Source: JBFWYO01 sp050186335 (GTDB lineage Bacteria; Pseudomonadota; Alphaproteobacteria; Bin65). Taken from it: a stretch of 44,575 bases of DNA. A program made the translations under genes and the position numbers. The stretch covers positions 1-44,575 of the forward strand of contig JBFWYO010000032.1 in NCBI GenBank assembly GCA_050186335.1. The letters are read 5' to 3'. The notes beneath the pieces are model-generated. The model was not told the origin of the DNA, did no database searches, and worked only from the letters and a program-made list of their open reading frames with translations. Of the stretch, positions 16,024-24,985 are shown piece by piece; the first letter of the stretch is position 1; every line of letters starts with the position of its first letter.

Positions 16024-17229
16024 TCAGACCCGCTCGAGCACCAGCGCGATGCCCTGGCCGACGCCGATGCACATGGTGCAGAGCGCGTAGCGGCCCTTGG
16101 TCCGCTGCAACTGGCGGGCGGCCGTGGTCACCAGGCGCGCGCCGCTCATGCCCAGCGGATGGCCGAGCGCGATCGCGCCACCGTTCGGATTGACGTGCGG
16201 CGCATCGTCGGCGACGCCGAGCTGGCGCAGGACGGCGAGACCCTGGCTGGCGAACGCCTCGTTCAGCTCGATGACGTCCATCTGTTCGATCTTCAGGCCG
16301 AGCCGGTCGAGCAGCTTCTGCGACGCCGGCGCCGGTCCCATGCCCATGATGCGCGGCGGCACGCCGGCGGAGGCGGCGCCCACGATGCGCGCGATCGGCT
16401 TCAACCCATACTGCTTCGCCGCCGCGGCCGACGCCATCAGCATGGCGCAGGCGCCGTCGTTGACGCCCGACGCATTGCCGGCCGTAACGGTGCCGTTGGC
16501 ACGGAACGGGGTCGCAAGCTTGCCCAGTTGTTCGAGCGTCGTATCGCCGCGCGGATGTTCGTCCTTGTCGACGATCTTTGGATCGCCTTTGCGTTGCGGA
16601 ATCGCAACCGGAACAATTTCCTGGGCCAGCGTGCCGTTCTGCTGCGCGGCTACCGCGCGCAATTGACTGCGCAGGGCGAATGCGTCCTGGTCGGCGCGGC
16701 TGATCTGAAATTCCTCGGCTACGTTCTCGGCCGTCTCGGGCATCGAATCGGTGCCGTATTTCTGCTTCATCAGCTTATTGACGAAACGCCACCCGATCGT
16801 GGTGTCGTAGATTTCCGCATTGCGCGAGAACGCCGTGTCCGCCTTGCCCATGACGAACGGCGCGCGCGACATGCTTTCGACCCCGCCGGCAATTATCAGG
16901 CTTGCCTCGCCCGATTTCAGCGCCATCGCCGCGACCGCAACCGCGTTCAAGCCCGAGCCGCAGAGGCGGTTGATGGTCGCTCCCGGCACTTCGACCGGCA
17001 GGCCAGCCAGCAGCGAAGACATACGCGCCACGTTGCGATTGTCCTCGCCGGCCTGATTGGCGCAGCCGTAGATCACATCGTCGACGCGGCCCCAATCGAC
17101 CGATTTGTTGCGCTCCATCAGCGCCTTGATCGGAATGGCGCCCAGGTCGTCGGTACGCACGCTGGACAGCACGCCGGCATAGCGCCCGATGGGCGTCCGT
17201 ACGGCATCGCAAATGAAGGCTTCGGTCAT
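16024..17229 (-). CDS. paaJ: 3-oxoadipyl-CoA/3-oxo-5,6-dehydrosuberyl-CoA thiolase
   Basis: This thiolase releases acetyl-CoA from beta-ketoadipyl-CoA-type intermediates at the end of phenylacetate or catechol degradation. The 401-residue protein has the nucleophile Cys90 (NRLCGSGLNAV), the His motif GGAIALGHPLGMSGAR and the second Cys (LCTMCIGVGQG). The insertion pattern and length are those of PaaJ/PcaF rather than PhaA. The start ATG at 17229 gives the normal MTEAFICDAVRTPIG N-terminus. It follows paaI on the same strand with a gap of about 60 bases. Confidence 0.94.
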   Translation of the reverse strand: MTEAFICDAVRTPIGRYAGVLSSVRTDDLGAIPIKALMERNKSVDWGRVDDVIYGCANQAGEDNRNVARMSSLLAGLPVEVPGATINRLCGSGLNAVAVAAMALKSGEASLIIAGGVESMSRAPFVMGKADTAFSRNAEIYDTTIGWRFVNKLMKQKYGTDSMPETAENVAEEFQISRADQDAFALRSQLRAVAAQQNGTLAQEIVPVAIPQRKGDPKIVDKDEHPRGDTTLEQLGKLATPFRANGTVTAGNASGVNDGACAMLMASAAAAKQYGLKPIARIVGAASAGVPPRIMGMGPAPASQKLLDRLGLKIEQMDVIELNEAFASQGLAVLRQLGVADDAPHVNPNGGAIALGHPLGMSGARLVTTAARQLQRTKGRYALCTMCIGVGQGIALVLERV

Positions 17230-17288
17230 GGGGTTCCTCGGCGGGTTCTGGCAAAATATATAAGTCGGTCGGCGCGGTTGTCGAAGGC

Positions 17289-17726
17289 CTAAGGGGAAGC
17301 CGCGGCCGGCTTGATGTTGCGCGTCAAGCCGCGAAACGCAGCCACGAGTTCGCCGCGCTGGTTGGTGACCGCGACGTCGTAGACGCCGGTGCGGCCGCTC
17401 TTCGAAACCTCGGTTGCGGTTGCGGTCAGCAGGTCGCCGGCGCGCGCGGGTCGTATATAGTCGATCGCGGCATGCTGCGAGACCGTCGGCGGACCGTGCG
17501 AGCAGGAAGCGAACGCCATCGCCGAATCGGCGAGCGAAAAGATCAGGCCGCCGTGACAAACCGAAGCTGCGTTCAGCATCGCCGCGGACACCGGCATGGT
17601 CATCGCCGCCGTGCCCGGCCCGATCGACGCGAGCTTGATGTTCAACAATCCGATCGCCACGTCGCTGTAGCGCATCGACGCCCCGACCGCATCGGCGATT
17701 TGCTGGGGCGTCCGGTCAACCGACAT
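17289..17726 (-). CDS. paaI: hydroxyphenylacetyl-CoA thioesterase
   Basis: PaaI is a hotdog-fold thioesterase that clears stalled phenylacetyl-CoA-type intermediates and recovers CoA. The 145-residue product has the family's active-site helix, AASVCHGGLIFSLADSAM, with the catalytic Asp in LAD. The C-terminal strand region (TATATEVSKSGRTGVYDV) is normal. The ATG at 17726 lies inside the end of paaH (11-base overlap), a sign of translational coupling. The upstream extension to 17780 falls inside paaH and is not used. Confidence 0.93.
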   Translation of the reverse strand: MSVDRTPQQIADAVGASMRYSDVAIGLLNIKLASIGPGTAAMTMPVSAAMLNAASVCHGGLIFSLADSAMAFASCSHGPPTVSQHAAIDYIRPARAGDLLTATATEVSKSGRTGVYDVAVTNQRGELVAAFRGLTRNIKPAAASP

Positions 17727-19263
17727 GATGCTTCCACAGCGCGGGACGCGCCATGATCGGCGACGTACGATAACGCGCATCGCCGTAATGGCGTTGCAGA
17801 TTGCCGAGCACCTGCGCGATGCGCGCCGGGCCGACCGTGCCGGCCCAGGCCAGCGGCCCTGCCGGATAATTGAGACCCTTCACGGTCGCCGTATCGGCTG
17901 AAGCGGCATCGCAGACACCTTGGTAGACGGCATCCGCCGCCTCGTTGGCGAGCATGGCGACGACCCGCATCAAGACCAGCCCCGGCACGTCGGCAACCTG
18001 CGTCACCTGCTTGCCGAGCGCCTGGAAAAATCCCGCCGCGGCAGCGATCGCCCCCGCGGGCGCGCCGGCGGCGGCGGCAATCGCGATACGCGGCGCGACG
18101 GCATAATCGAGCGCGAGATCGAACGTCACGACCGGATTGCCGCCGACATCGGCGATACTGTCGGCCGGTCTCCCGTCGCCGAGCACCAGCGTCGCCGCGT
18201 CGAGCGCAATGGCGATGCCGTTGTGGCGCGCGAAATTTTCCGCGACGGCCAATTCGACGCCCTTGTTCTTCGCCAAGCCCAACAGCGGGTCGAAAAATGC
18301 GGCGACCGCATTGGCTTCCGACCCGTAGCCGAACACGCGCGCGCGGCCGGGCTTGGCACAAGCGGGTAGCGTGGCGACAGTGGGCTTGGCCGCGTCCTTG
18401 GCATGATCGTACCAGCCCCGCCCCGCCTTGCGCCCGAAGCGCCCGGCGGCGACCAGTTCCTGCTGCAGCAGCGACGGCGTGTAGCGCGAATCGTAATGGA
18501 ACGCCTCCCACACCGAGCGCGTCACCGTGGCGTTCACGTCGTTGCCGATCAGGTCCATCAGCTCGAACGCGCCCATGCGGAAGCCCCCGCAATCGCGCAG
18601 GACGGCATCGAGTGTGGCAACGTCGGCCGCCCTCTCGTGCAATAGCTTGAGCGATTCGCTGTAGAACGGCCGCGCGATCCGGTTGGCGATGAAGCCCGGC
18701 GTCGATGTCGCCACGACCGGGTTCTTGCCCCACGCCCTCGACGTCTCGAAGATCGCGGACGCCACCGCGGGATCGGTCGCCAGACCCGTAATCACTTCGA
18801 CCAGCGCCATGACGGGCGCCGGATTGAAGAAATGCATGCCGACCACGCGTTCGGGCCGTTGGAGCGGTGCCGCAATCTCGGTGATCGACAAAGACGAGGT
18901 GTTGGTTGCCAGAATTGCGTCAGGTGCCAGAATTTTTTCCAGCTCGCCGAACAGCGCGCGTTTGACATCGAGTTTTTCCAGCACGGCCTCGATGACCAGC
19001 GAAGCGTCCGATAGCTCGTTCAACGATGAAGCCGGCACGATGCGTGCCATGACGCCGTCGCGCGCCTCCTTGCTCATGCGCCCGCGCTCGACCACGCGAT
19101 CGAGTCCGGCGCCGACGCCCGCAATGCCCTTCGGCACGGCCGCCGCGAACGCATCGAACAGTTTCACCGTATGCCCGGCCTGCGCCGCGACCTGGGCAAT
19201 ACCGCTGCCCATCGTGCCGGCGCCGATCACGGCGACGATCTTGTCCTTGCCGAGGGCCGCCAC
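17716..19263 (-). CDS. paaH: 3-hydroxyacyl-CoA dehydrogenase
   Basis: PaaH oxidises 3-hydroxyadipyl-CoA-type intermediates with NAD+. The 515-residue product has an N-terminal NAD fold with IGAGTMGSGIAQVAAQAG and a catalytic region including MHFFNPAPVM. Two C-terminal dimerisation domains follow, the second joined by a less conserved linker (about 290-400). This long form with an extra C-terminal domain is typical of PaaH. Translation most likely starts at GTG 19263, two bases after the paaG stop, with AAGGGG eight bases upstream. The frame is open through paaG, which is overlap only. Confidence 0.93.
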   Translation of the reverse strand: MAALGKDKIVAVIGAGTMGSGIAQVAAQAGHTVKLFDAFAAAVPKGIAGVGAGLDRVVERGRMSKEARDGVMARIVPASSLNELSDASLVIEAVLEKLDVKRALFGELEKILAPDAILATNTSSLSITEIAAPLQRPERVVGMHFFNPAPVMALVEVITGLATDPAVASAIFETSRAWGKNPVVATSTPGFIANRIARPFYSESLKLLHERAADVATLDAVLRDCGGFRMGAFELMDLIGNDVNATVTRSVWEAFHYDSRYTPSLLQQELVAAGRFGRKAGRGWYDHAKDAAKPTVATLPACAKPGRARVFGYGSEANAVAAFFDPLLGLAKNKGVELAVAENFARHNGIAIALDAATLVLGDGRPADSIADVGGNPVVTFDLALDYAVAPRIAIAAAAGAPAGAIAAAAGFFQALGKQVTQVADVPGLVLMRVVAMLANEAADAVYQGVCDAASADTATVKGLNYPAGPLAWAGTVGPARIAQVLGNLQRHYGDARYRTSPIMARPALWKHHVG

Positions 19264-19265
19264 CG

Positions 19266-20057
19266 TCAACGCCCCTTGAAGTCGGGCTTGCGCTTTTCCA
19301 GGAATGCTTTGACGCCTTCCCAGAAATCCGCCGTGTCGCCGCAGCGGCGCTGGAACTGCGCTTCGAGATCCATCTGCGTCGCGAGATCGTTGGAGAACGA
19401 GGCGTTGTACAGCGCCTTCGAGTAGGCCAGCGCGCGCGTCGGCGCCGACGCGAACTGGCGCAGGATTGCGGTTGCCTCCTCCATCAATTTTGCGTCGTCG
19501 ACGCACTTCCAGATCAGGCCCCATTGTTCCGCCTGTTCGGCGGGCAACTTGTCGCCGAGCAGCGCCAGGCCGCGGGCGCGCGCAACGCCGATGAGCCGCG
19601 GCAGATGCCAGGTATTGCCCGCATCCGGCACCAGTCCGATCTTGCAGAATGCCTGGATGAAACTGGCCGAGCGCGCCGCCAAGACGATATCGCCGGCAGT
19701 CGCGATCCCCGCGCCCGCACCCGCGCAGACGCCGTTGACGGCGACCACGACCGGCTTCTCCATGGTGCGGATGGTCTTGACCACGGGATTGTACCATTTG
19801 AGCAGATTCTTGCCCAAATCGGGCTTCTGGCCGCCTTCGGGCACGCGCCGCGATTCGAGATCCGCGCCGGCGCAGAAACCGCGGCCGGCGCCGGTCAGCA
19901 GCACCGCCCGCACGCCCGCATCCGAAGCGGCGTCGGTCACCGCCGCCAGCAGCTCCTCGAGCATCGGGACGTTGAAGGCGTTGAGTTTGTCGGGCCGGTT
20001 CAGGGTGATCGACGCGGTCGCGTCGCGCTTGGCGTACAGGATGTGCTCGAACTTCAT
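19266..20057 (-). CDS. paaG: enoyl-CoA hydratase/isomerase family protein, PaaG type
   Basis: PaaG isomerises the ring epoxide of phenylacetyl-CoA to the oxepin form before ring opening. The 263-residue crotonase-fold protein has the oxyanion blocks GRGFCAGADL and VNGVCAGAGAGIATAGD. The two catalytic Glu of true hydratases are absent, while Asp145 in LVPDAGNTW matches the acidic residue used by PaaG isomerases. It is the first gene of the minus-strand paaG-paaH-paaI-paaJ run and is divergent from paaY. The ATG at 20057 has GGGGA four bases upstream. Confidence 0.93.
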   Translation of the reverse strand: MKFEHILYAKRDATASITLNRPDKLNAFNVPMLEELLAAVTDAASDAGVRAVLLTGAGRGFCAGADLESRRVPEGGQKPDLGKNLLKWYNPVVKTIRTMEKPVVVAVNGVCAGAGAGIATAGDIVLAARSASFIQAFCKIGLVPDAGNTWHLPRLIGVARARGLALLGDKLPAEQAEQWGLIWKCVDDAKLMEEATAILRQFASAPTRALAYSKALYNASFSNDLATQMDLEAQFQRRCGDTADFWEGVKAFLEKRKPDFKGR

Positions 20058-20200
20058 ATTGTCCCCGATGAGGCGGCCTGCATGGGTGAGGCGCAAAATT
20101 AGTCGACGCCCCGTCAAATTGGTATCGTAAATTTCCCCTCGGCGACGCGACCGCTACCCCTGCGGCGCGGCCGCCCGGAACAGAACAAAGGATCGATCGC

Positions 20201-20818
20201 ATGGCGATGGTTTACGAGTTTCAAGGCCTGGTGCCCGTCATCCACCCGAGCGCGTACGTGCACCCGACCGCCGTGCTGATCGGCGACGTGATCATCGGAC
20301 CGAACTGCTTCGTTGCGCCCAACACCAGTCTGCGCGGCGATTTCGGCCGGCTGATCTTGGAAGAGGGTGTGAACTTCCAGGACAATTGCGTCATGCACGG
20401 TCTGCCGGAGGGCGACACGGTGATCGAGGCGTTCGGCCATATCGGCCACGGCGCCATCATCCACGGCGCCCGCATCAAGCGGAACGTGCTGGTCGGCATG
20501 AGCGCCGTGGTTATGGACGCCGCGGTCATCGGCGAGGATTCGGTCGTCGCCGCGTGCGCGTTCGTCAAGGCCGGTTCGGTCGTGCCGCCGCGCTCGCTGG
20601 TCGCCGGCGTGCCGGCCAAGAAATTGCGCGACATCACCGAGAAGGACCTCATGTGGAAAACCATGATGACGGCGCCTTATCTTGAGCTTGCGAAGATCGC
20701 CCCCGGCCAGCTGAAAGCAGCCGAGCCGCTCAGCGCACCCGAGCCAAACCGCCCGCGCACGGCGATGAGCAAGCAACTGGCCGAAGCGTTCCCGCACGGC
20801 GCGAACGTCAAGTCGTGA
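20201..20818 (+). CDS. paaY: gamma-carbonic-anhydrase-like protein, PaaY
   Basis: PaaY is a left-handed beta-helix protein of the gamma-carbonic anhydrase/hexapeptide family, known in phenylacetate clusters as a thioesterase that hydrolyses dead-end CoA esters. The 205-residue product shows repeated hexapeptide turns (about 15-150). It has His residues in VMHGLPEGD and HIGHGAIIHGARI, where the metal site is expected. The C-terminal 45 residues (from about 160) are a helical tail. It is divergent from paaG, and the 143-base gap between them must hold both promoters. Confidence 0.92.
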   Translation: MAMVYEFQGLVPVIHPSAYVHPTAVLIGDVIIGPNCFVAPNTSLRGDFGRLILEEGVNFQDNCVMHGLPEGDTVIEAFGHIGHGAIIHGARIKRNVLVGMSAVVMDAAVIGEDSVVAACAFVKAGSVVPPRSLVAGVPAKKLRDITEKDLMWKTMMTAPYLELAKIAPGQLKAAEPLSAPEPNRPRTAMSKQLAEAFPHGANVKS

Positions 20819-20832
20819 ATTTGGAATATTGG

Positions 20833-20864
20833 GGATAATTCTATCCACACCATGTGGATAATTC
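20833..20864. repeat. palindrome with paired DnaA-box-like sites
   Basis: TATCCACA-cca-TGTGGATA is a perfect 8-3-8 palindrome at 20842-20860. Its right arm, read on the minus strand, is an exact TTATCCACA (20853-20861), the DnaA-box consensus; the left arm is one base off. GGATAATTC occurs twice as a direct repeat (20833-20841 and 20856-20864). It lies in the short gap before the EamA-type transporter gene. It may be an operator for that gene or a DnaA site, but nothing else here suggests an origin. Confidence 0.55.
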
Positions 20865-20877
20865 GTTCCCGACCGCG

Positions 20878-21843
20878 ATGACGAAATCCCCCGCGCCCAG
20901 CGAATTGCCCGCGCCGGAGCCGGCGACCGATGCGCTGCCCGCGGAGACGCGCGTATCGGAAACGACGGCGCTTGTGCTGCTGATGATCGTCCCGGTCACG
21001 TTCTGCAGCAACATGCTCATCGCGCGCATGATGCACGGCGAGATTCCGCCGGTCGCCATGGCGTTCTGGCGCTGGACCATAGCCGTCGCGATCCTGCTGC
21101 CGTTCACCGGCAAGGCATTGTGGCGGCAACGCGCCGCGCTACGCACGGAATGGCGCGATCTGCTGGCTCTCGGCGCGCTCGGCATGGGGTTCTGCGGCGC
21201 GTTCGTCTATATCGGCGCGGAAACCACCACCGCCACCAACATCGGGCTGATCTATGCCGGGTCGCCGGTGATCATTATTTTGATCGGTCATTTCGTGTAC
21301 CGCGAGACGATGAGCCGCGGTCAAACGTGGGGCGTCGCCATATGCTTGCTCGGCGTCGTCGCGATCATCTGCAAGGGCGACCTGGGCGTGCTGCTTTCGC
21401 TCAGCTTCACGCCGGGCGATCTGTGGATCGTCGCGGCCAGCATCGGCTGGGGATTTTACGCGGTGATCCTGAAATACCGGCGCACCGGACTCGACATGGG
21501 CGCCCGATTTCTCGCCATCGCGATTGCCGGCATCGCGATTCTGCTGCCCTTCACCGTTTGGGAAGGAGTTGCCGTCAAGCCGCCGGCCGTCGATTGGCGC
21601 ACCATCGGGGTATTTCTGTTTCTCGCGCTGATCCCCGGGATAGCGTCGTATCAGATCTACGCGCTGATCCAGCGCACGCTCGGCGCCAATCGCACCAGTC
21701 TCGTGCTGTACATGATTCCGTTCTACAACAGCATCCTGGCCTGGCTGCTGCTGGACGAAGCGATGCGGGCTTATCACTATGTCGGCGGCGCTTTGGTGCT
21801 GGCCGGCATTTACTTCGGCACCCGCGCCGTCAAGAAGTCCTGA
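20878..21843 (+). CDS. EamA/DMT-family transporter
   Basis: This inner-membrane protein of about 321 residues has the ten-helix drug/metabolite transporter pattern: two EamA repeats of five helices, about 20-160 and 180-320. Its substrate is unknown. An earlier in-frame GTG at 20854 is possible but lies inside the palindrome. The ATG at 20878 was chosen because only a polar tail separates it from the first helix. The stop is three bases from the end of the convergent MFS gene. Confidence 0.9.
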   Translation: MTKSPAPSELPAPEPATDALPAETRVSETTALVLLMIVPVTFCSNMLIARMMHGEIPPVAMAFWRWTIAVAILLPFTGKALWRQRAALRTEWRDLLALGALGMGFCGAFVYIGAETTTATNIGLIYAGSPVIIILIGHFVYRETMSRGQTWGVAICLLGVVAIICKGDLGVLLSLSFTPGDLWIVAASIGWGFYAVILKYRRTGLDMGARFLAIAIAGIAILLPFTVWEGVAVKPPAVDWRTIGVFLFLALIPGIASYQIYALIQRTLGANRTSLVLYMIPFYNSILAWLLLDEAMRAYHYVGGALVLAGIYFGTRAVKKS

Positions 21844-21846
21844 ACA

Positions 21847-23100
21847 TCAGGCCGCGGCAGGCGCCGGGGTTGCATGCCTTCCGCCGGTCGGCGCGCCGGG
21901 CGCGATGTCCCTGACCGTCCAGGAAAACACGGCGCCGACAAGCGATACGCCGATCGCCGCGACCCACAGAAAATTATACTGCGCGAACAGGTCGTAGAGG
22001 ACGCCGCCCATCAGGGCGCCCAACGCCGCCCCTGCCGCGTGGCCGGACGAGATGATCCCCATCGCCAGGCCCATGATCGGCAGGCCGAGGCGGCGCGCGA
22101 CCAGGCCGGCGGTCGGCGGAATGCTGGCGTAATCCACCAGCCCGAACGCGACCGCGAAGACGAACAGCAGCGTCTGCTCGTGCGGCATATAGAACAGCAA
22201 AAGCAGCGCCGCCGCGCGGACCGTGTAAATGCCGCCCAACAAAACGGATCGATTCATGCGGTCGGTCAAATATCCCGACAGCACCATGCCGCCCAGATTG
22301 AACGCCGAGAGCACGCCATACGCGGTGGCGCTGGCCATGATCGGGAAACCGCACGAGGCGGCGAACGGCAGGAAATGCACCTCGATCACGCCAGCCGTAG
22401 TGAAGCCGCACAACAGGAAGCCCCAGAACAGGCCGTGGAACGGCCAGCTGCGAAATAGAAAACCGACACGCTTGCCGATCGGCTCGCGTGCCGCCGCGCG
22501 CGCCCGCGCGACAACTGCGCCGCCCCCGTCGAGATAACGCAGCACCAGCAGGATCAATGCCAGTGTCGCCGCGGCGAGTGCGACGTAGCTCCAGCGCCAT
22601 CCGATCGCGCTCAGGGTGGCCGCCAGGATCGGGATCATGATCAATTGCCCAGCGGTCGATCCGGACGATGCGACGCCGGTCGCCAGGCCGCGTCGCTCGA
22701 CGAAGTAGAACGCGATCACCGTCGAGACCACGTGATTGGCGACCACGCCGAAACCGATCCCGCCGACGACGCCGAACGTAGCGATGAACAGCCACGCGGA
22801 CGGCGACAGCGCGCCTCCGATCAGGCCGAGCGCCACGCAGATCAGACCCACGGTCAGCAGTTTGCGCGCGCCGATGCGGTCGACCAGATTGCCGGCCACG
22901 GGCGACGTGATCGCCATGAAAATCAGCATCACGGCGCCCGCCGACGACAGGAAGCTGCGCGACCAGCCGTCCGTCTTTTCCATGTCGGCCATCATCAGGC
23001 CCAGCGAGTTGCGCGCCAGGAACGACATGCCGAGCGCCAGGAAGCTCATGCCGACGATGATCCAGCGGGTGTTGTCCTTGGCGGCGGCGTGCGGCGTCAC
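21847..23100 (-). CDS. MFS transporter
   Basis: The product of about 417 residues is a 12-helix inner-membrane carrier. Typical parts are NLVDRIGARKLL after helix 2, GIGFGVVANHVVSTVIAFYF in helix 4 and the second-half repeat GYLTDRMNR. It resembles the oxalate/formate and monocarboxylate-type branch, but the substrate is not known. Translation probably starts at GTG 23100, which overlaps the mutT stop as GTGA, a classic coupling overlap. The longer frame to 23232 is mutT DNA read in another frame. Confidence 0.9.
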   Translation of the reverse strand: MTPHAAAKDNTRWIIVGMSFLALGMSFLARNSLGLMMADMEKTDGWSRSFLSSAGAVMLIFMAITSPVAGNLVDRIGARKLLTVGLICVALGLIGGALSPSAWLFIATFGVVGGIGFGVVANHVVSTVIAFYFVERRGLATGVASSGSTAGQLIMIPILAATLSAIGWRWSYVALAAATLALILLVLRYLDGGGAVVARARAAAREPIGKRVGFLFRSWPFHGLFWGFLLCGFTTAGVIEVHFLPFAASCGFPIMASATAYGVLSAFNLGGMVLSGYLTDRMNRSVLLGGIYTVRAAALLLLFYMPHEQTLLFVFAVAFGLVDYASIPPTAGLVARRLGLPIMGLAMGIISSGHAAGAALGALMGGVLYDLFAQYNFLWVAAIGVSLVGAVFSWTVRDIAPGAPTGGRHATPAPAAA

Positions 23101-23543
23101 AGGAAATCCCTCAACATGGCGACCAAAGGTATGTCCGCCGGCGGCATCGGGTAGTCGGCGAGCTTCATCGGCGGCACCCATTTGAGCGCCTGGCCTTCGA
23201 GCGCGCGAACGATGCCGCGCCATTTGCGGCACAGATAGAGCGGCATCAGCAAATGGAATGTCTCATATTTATGCGATGCGAAGGTAAACGGCGCCAGGCA
23301 GCTTTCGGCCACGTCGATGTCGAGCTCTTCCTTCAGCTCCCGGATCAGCGCGGCTTCCGGCGTCTCGCCCGGCGCCACTTTGCCGCCGGGGAATTCCCAC
23401 AAGCCCGCCATTGATTTGCCGGGCGGCCGTTGCGCCAGCAGAACGCGCCCGTCGGCGTCGACCAGCGCCACCGCCGCAACGAGCACGATCGGCAACGGAG
23501 CGGAAGGCATGGCGGCGGTGTTTTGGTCTGCGTTCGGCGGCAT
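23097..23543 (-). CDS. mutT: 8-oxo-dGTP diphosphatase
   Basis: MutT removes oxidised dGTP from the nucleotide pool and so prevents A-to-C mutations. The 148-residue Nudix protein shows the Nudix box at about 53-75 (GGKVAPGETPEAALIRELKE, then the next Glu). ASHKYETFHLLMPLYLCRKW and LKWVPPMKLADYPMPPAD are typical of bacterial MutT. A second in-frame ATG at 23510 is also possible. In many relatives mutT stands next to argJ. Here two unrelated genes lie between them. Confidence 0.95.
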   Translation of the reverse strand: MPPNADQNTAAMPSAPLPIVLVAAVALVDADGRVLLAQRPPGKSMAGLWEFPGGKVAPGETPEAALIRELKEELDIDVAESCLAPFTFASHKYETFHLLMPLYLCRKWRGIVRALEGQALKWVPPMKLADYPMPPADIPLVAMLRDFL

Positions 23544-23710
23544 GGGGCTTCGTCGTTGACTGCGTCACAGGACCGTACAACGGGTAAAAAGTAAAGCCGT
23601 GGACGGACGCTCGGACATCGACGCCCGTGCGTGCCTGGGTTACGCTTTCTTCAGGGCCGGCGATAGACTATCGAATGGCCGCGACCGTCATCCGCCCATC
23701 CCAGGAGGGA

Positions 23711-24970
23711 ATGTTGAAACGGCTGCTCACGATCGCACTTCTCGGCGCTTGTCTCGCGCTGCCTCTCGCGGCGCAATCCGACGACAAGGCGATTTGGGAC
23801 GCGTGCGAAAAATCGGCCGACGCCCAGAGCGTCGCGGCCAAGATCGCGGCATGCACCGATCTGATCCAGAACGACCGCTACGATGACGCGGACCGCGCCG
23901 CGGCATTGACCAATCGGGGGATCGGCCACGCGTTCGAGCAAAACCATGACGCGGCGATCCGCGACTACACGGCGGCGATCCGGCTGCGACCGAACGATTC
24001 CAGTGCCTACTTCAATCGCGGCATCGAATACTCCGCCAAGGGCGAACAGGATCGCGCCATTCTGGACTTCGACAAGACGATCCAGATCAATCCGGCCGAC
24101 GCGGCTTCGTTCTACGGCCGCGGCGTCGCCTACTCGAAAAAAGCCGCACATGCCCGCGCCATTCAGGATTTCAACGAGGCGATCCGTTTGGATCCGAATT
24201 ATGTGAACGCGTATTACGGCCGCGCGATTTCGCATTCCGACAACGACCAGCACGATCTCGCGATCAAGGATTACGACGAAGTGCTGCGCCGGAATCCCGC
24301 CGACGCGGAAGCGTTTTACGGGCGCGGACTGGCCTATACGAACATCGGCCAGCATGATCGCGCGATTCAGGATCTTGATCGGGCCATCGAACTGAAACCG
24401 GCCTATCCGGAAGCGTTTAACGAGCGCGGTTTCGCCTACGCATCGAAAGGCGATTACGAACGGGCGATCAAGGATTACGACGAATCCATCAGGCTCGAAC
24501 CGTCCTATGCCGGCACCTATGCCGACCGCGGGCGCGCCCTTATTCAACTCGGCCGGTTTGACGCCGCCGCCGCCGATTTCGCCGTCGGCGCGAGTAAGGA
24601 CAAGACCGACCCGTACGCGCCGCTGTGGCGCTATATCACCGAAGTGCGCCTCGGCCGCGCCGATGCGCTGGCGAATTTGCGCTCAGCCACGTCGGAAATC
24701 GACCGCTCGGTCCTGGGCTGGGCTTCGATCGCGCTGTTCCTCGGCGAGGCGACGCCGGAGCAGTCGCTGGCGCGGATCAACGATCAGGATCCGAAACTCC
24801 GCCGGGAACAGGAATGCGAGATTCTGTTCTATCTCGCCCATTACCATCTGGCGCGCGGCGAGAAGGATCGGGCAATCGATTATTTCAAGCGCGTGGTGGC
24901 AACCGGCGTGACCGACTTCATCGAGTTCGAGGGCGCCGCTTTCGAGCTGAAGCGGTTGGGCGCGCAGTAA
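23711..24970 (+). CDS. exported tetratricopeptide-repeat protein
   Basis: The 419-residue product begins with a signal peptide (LKRLLTIALLGACLALPLAA), which places it in the periplasm. About seven TPR units follow (roughly 65-310), with repeats such as AIRDYTAAIRLRPND, AIQDFNEAIRLDPNY and AIQDLDRAIELKPAY. A non-TPR tail of about 100 residues carries no known domain. TPR proteins act as protein-binding scaffolds, but no partner is evident. The ATG at 23711 was chosen from the signal peptide and an AGGAGG just upstream, though the spacing of two bases is short. Confidence 0.88.
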   Translation: MLKRLLTIALLGACLALPLAAQSDDKAIWDACEKSADAQSVAAKIAACTDLIQNDRYDDADRAAALTNRGIGHAFEQNHDAAIRDYTAAIRLRPNDSSAYFNRGIEYSAKGEQDRAILDFDKTIQINPADAASFYGRGVAYSKKAAHARAIQDFNEAIRLDPNYVNAYYGRAISHSDNDQHDLAIKDYDEVLRRNPADAEAFYGRGLAYTNIGQHDRAIQDLDRAIELKPAYPEAFNERGFAYASKGDYERAIKDYDESIRLEPSYAGTYADRGRALIQLGRFDAAAADFAVGASKDKTDPYAPLWRYITEVRLGRADALANLRSATSEIDRSVLGWASIALFLGEATPEQSLARINDQDPKLRREQECEILFYLAHYHLARGEKDRAIDYFKRVVATGVTDFIEFEGAAFELKRLGAQ

Positions 24971-24985
24971 TCCCCTCGCCGTCCG

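Noticed and set aside
17716..20202. One 828-residue frame spanning paaH and paaG
   Set aside because: The upstream part is paaG DNA in another frame. Only the section from GTG 19263 resembles a protein family.
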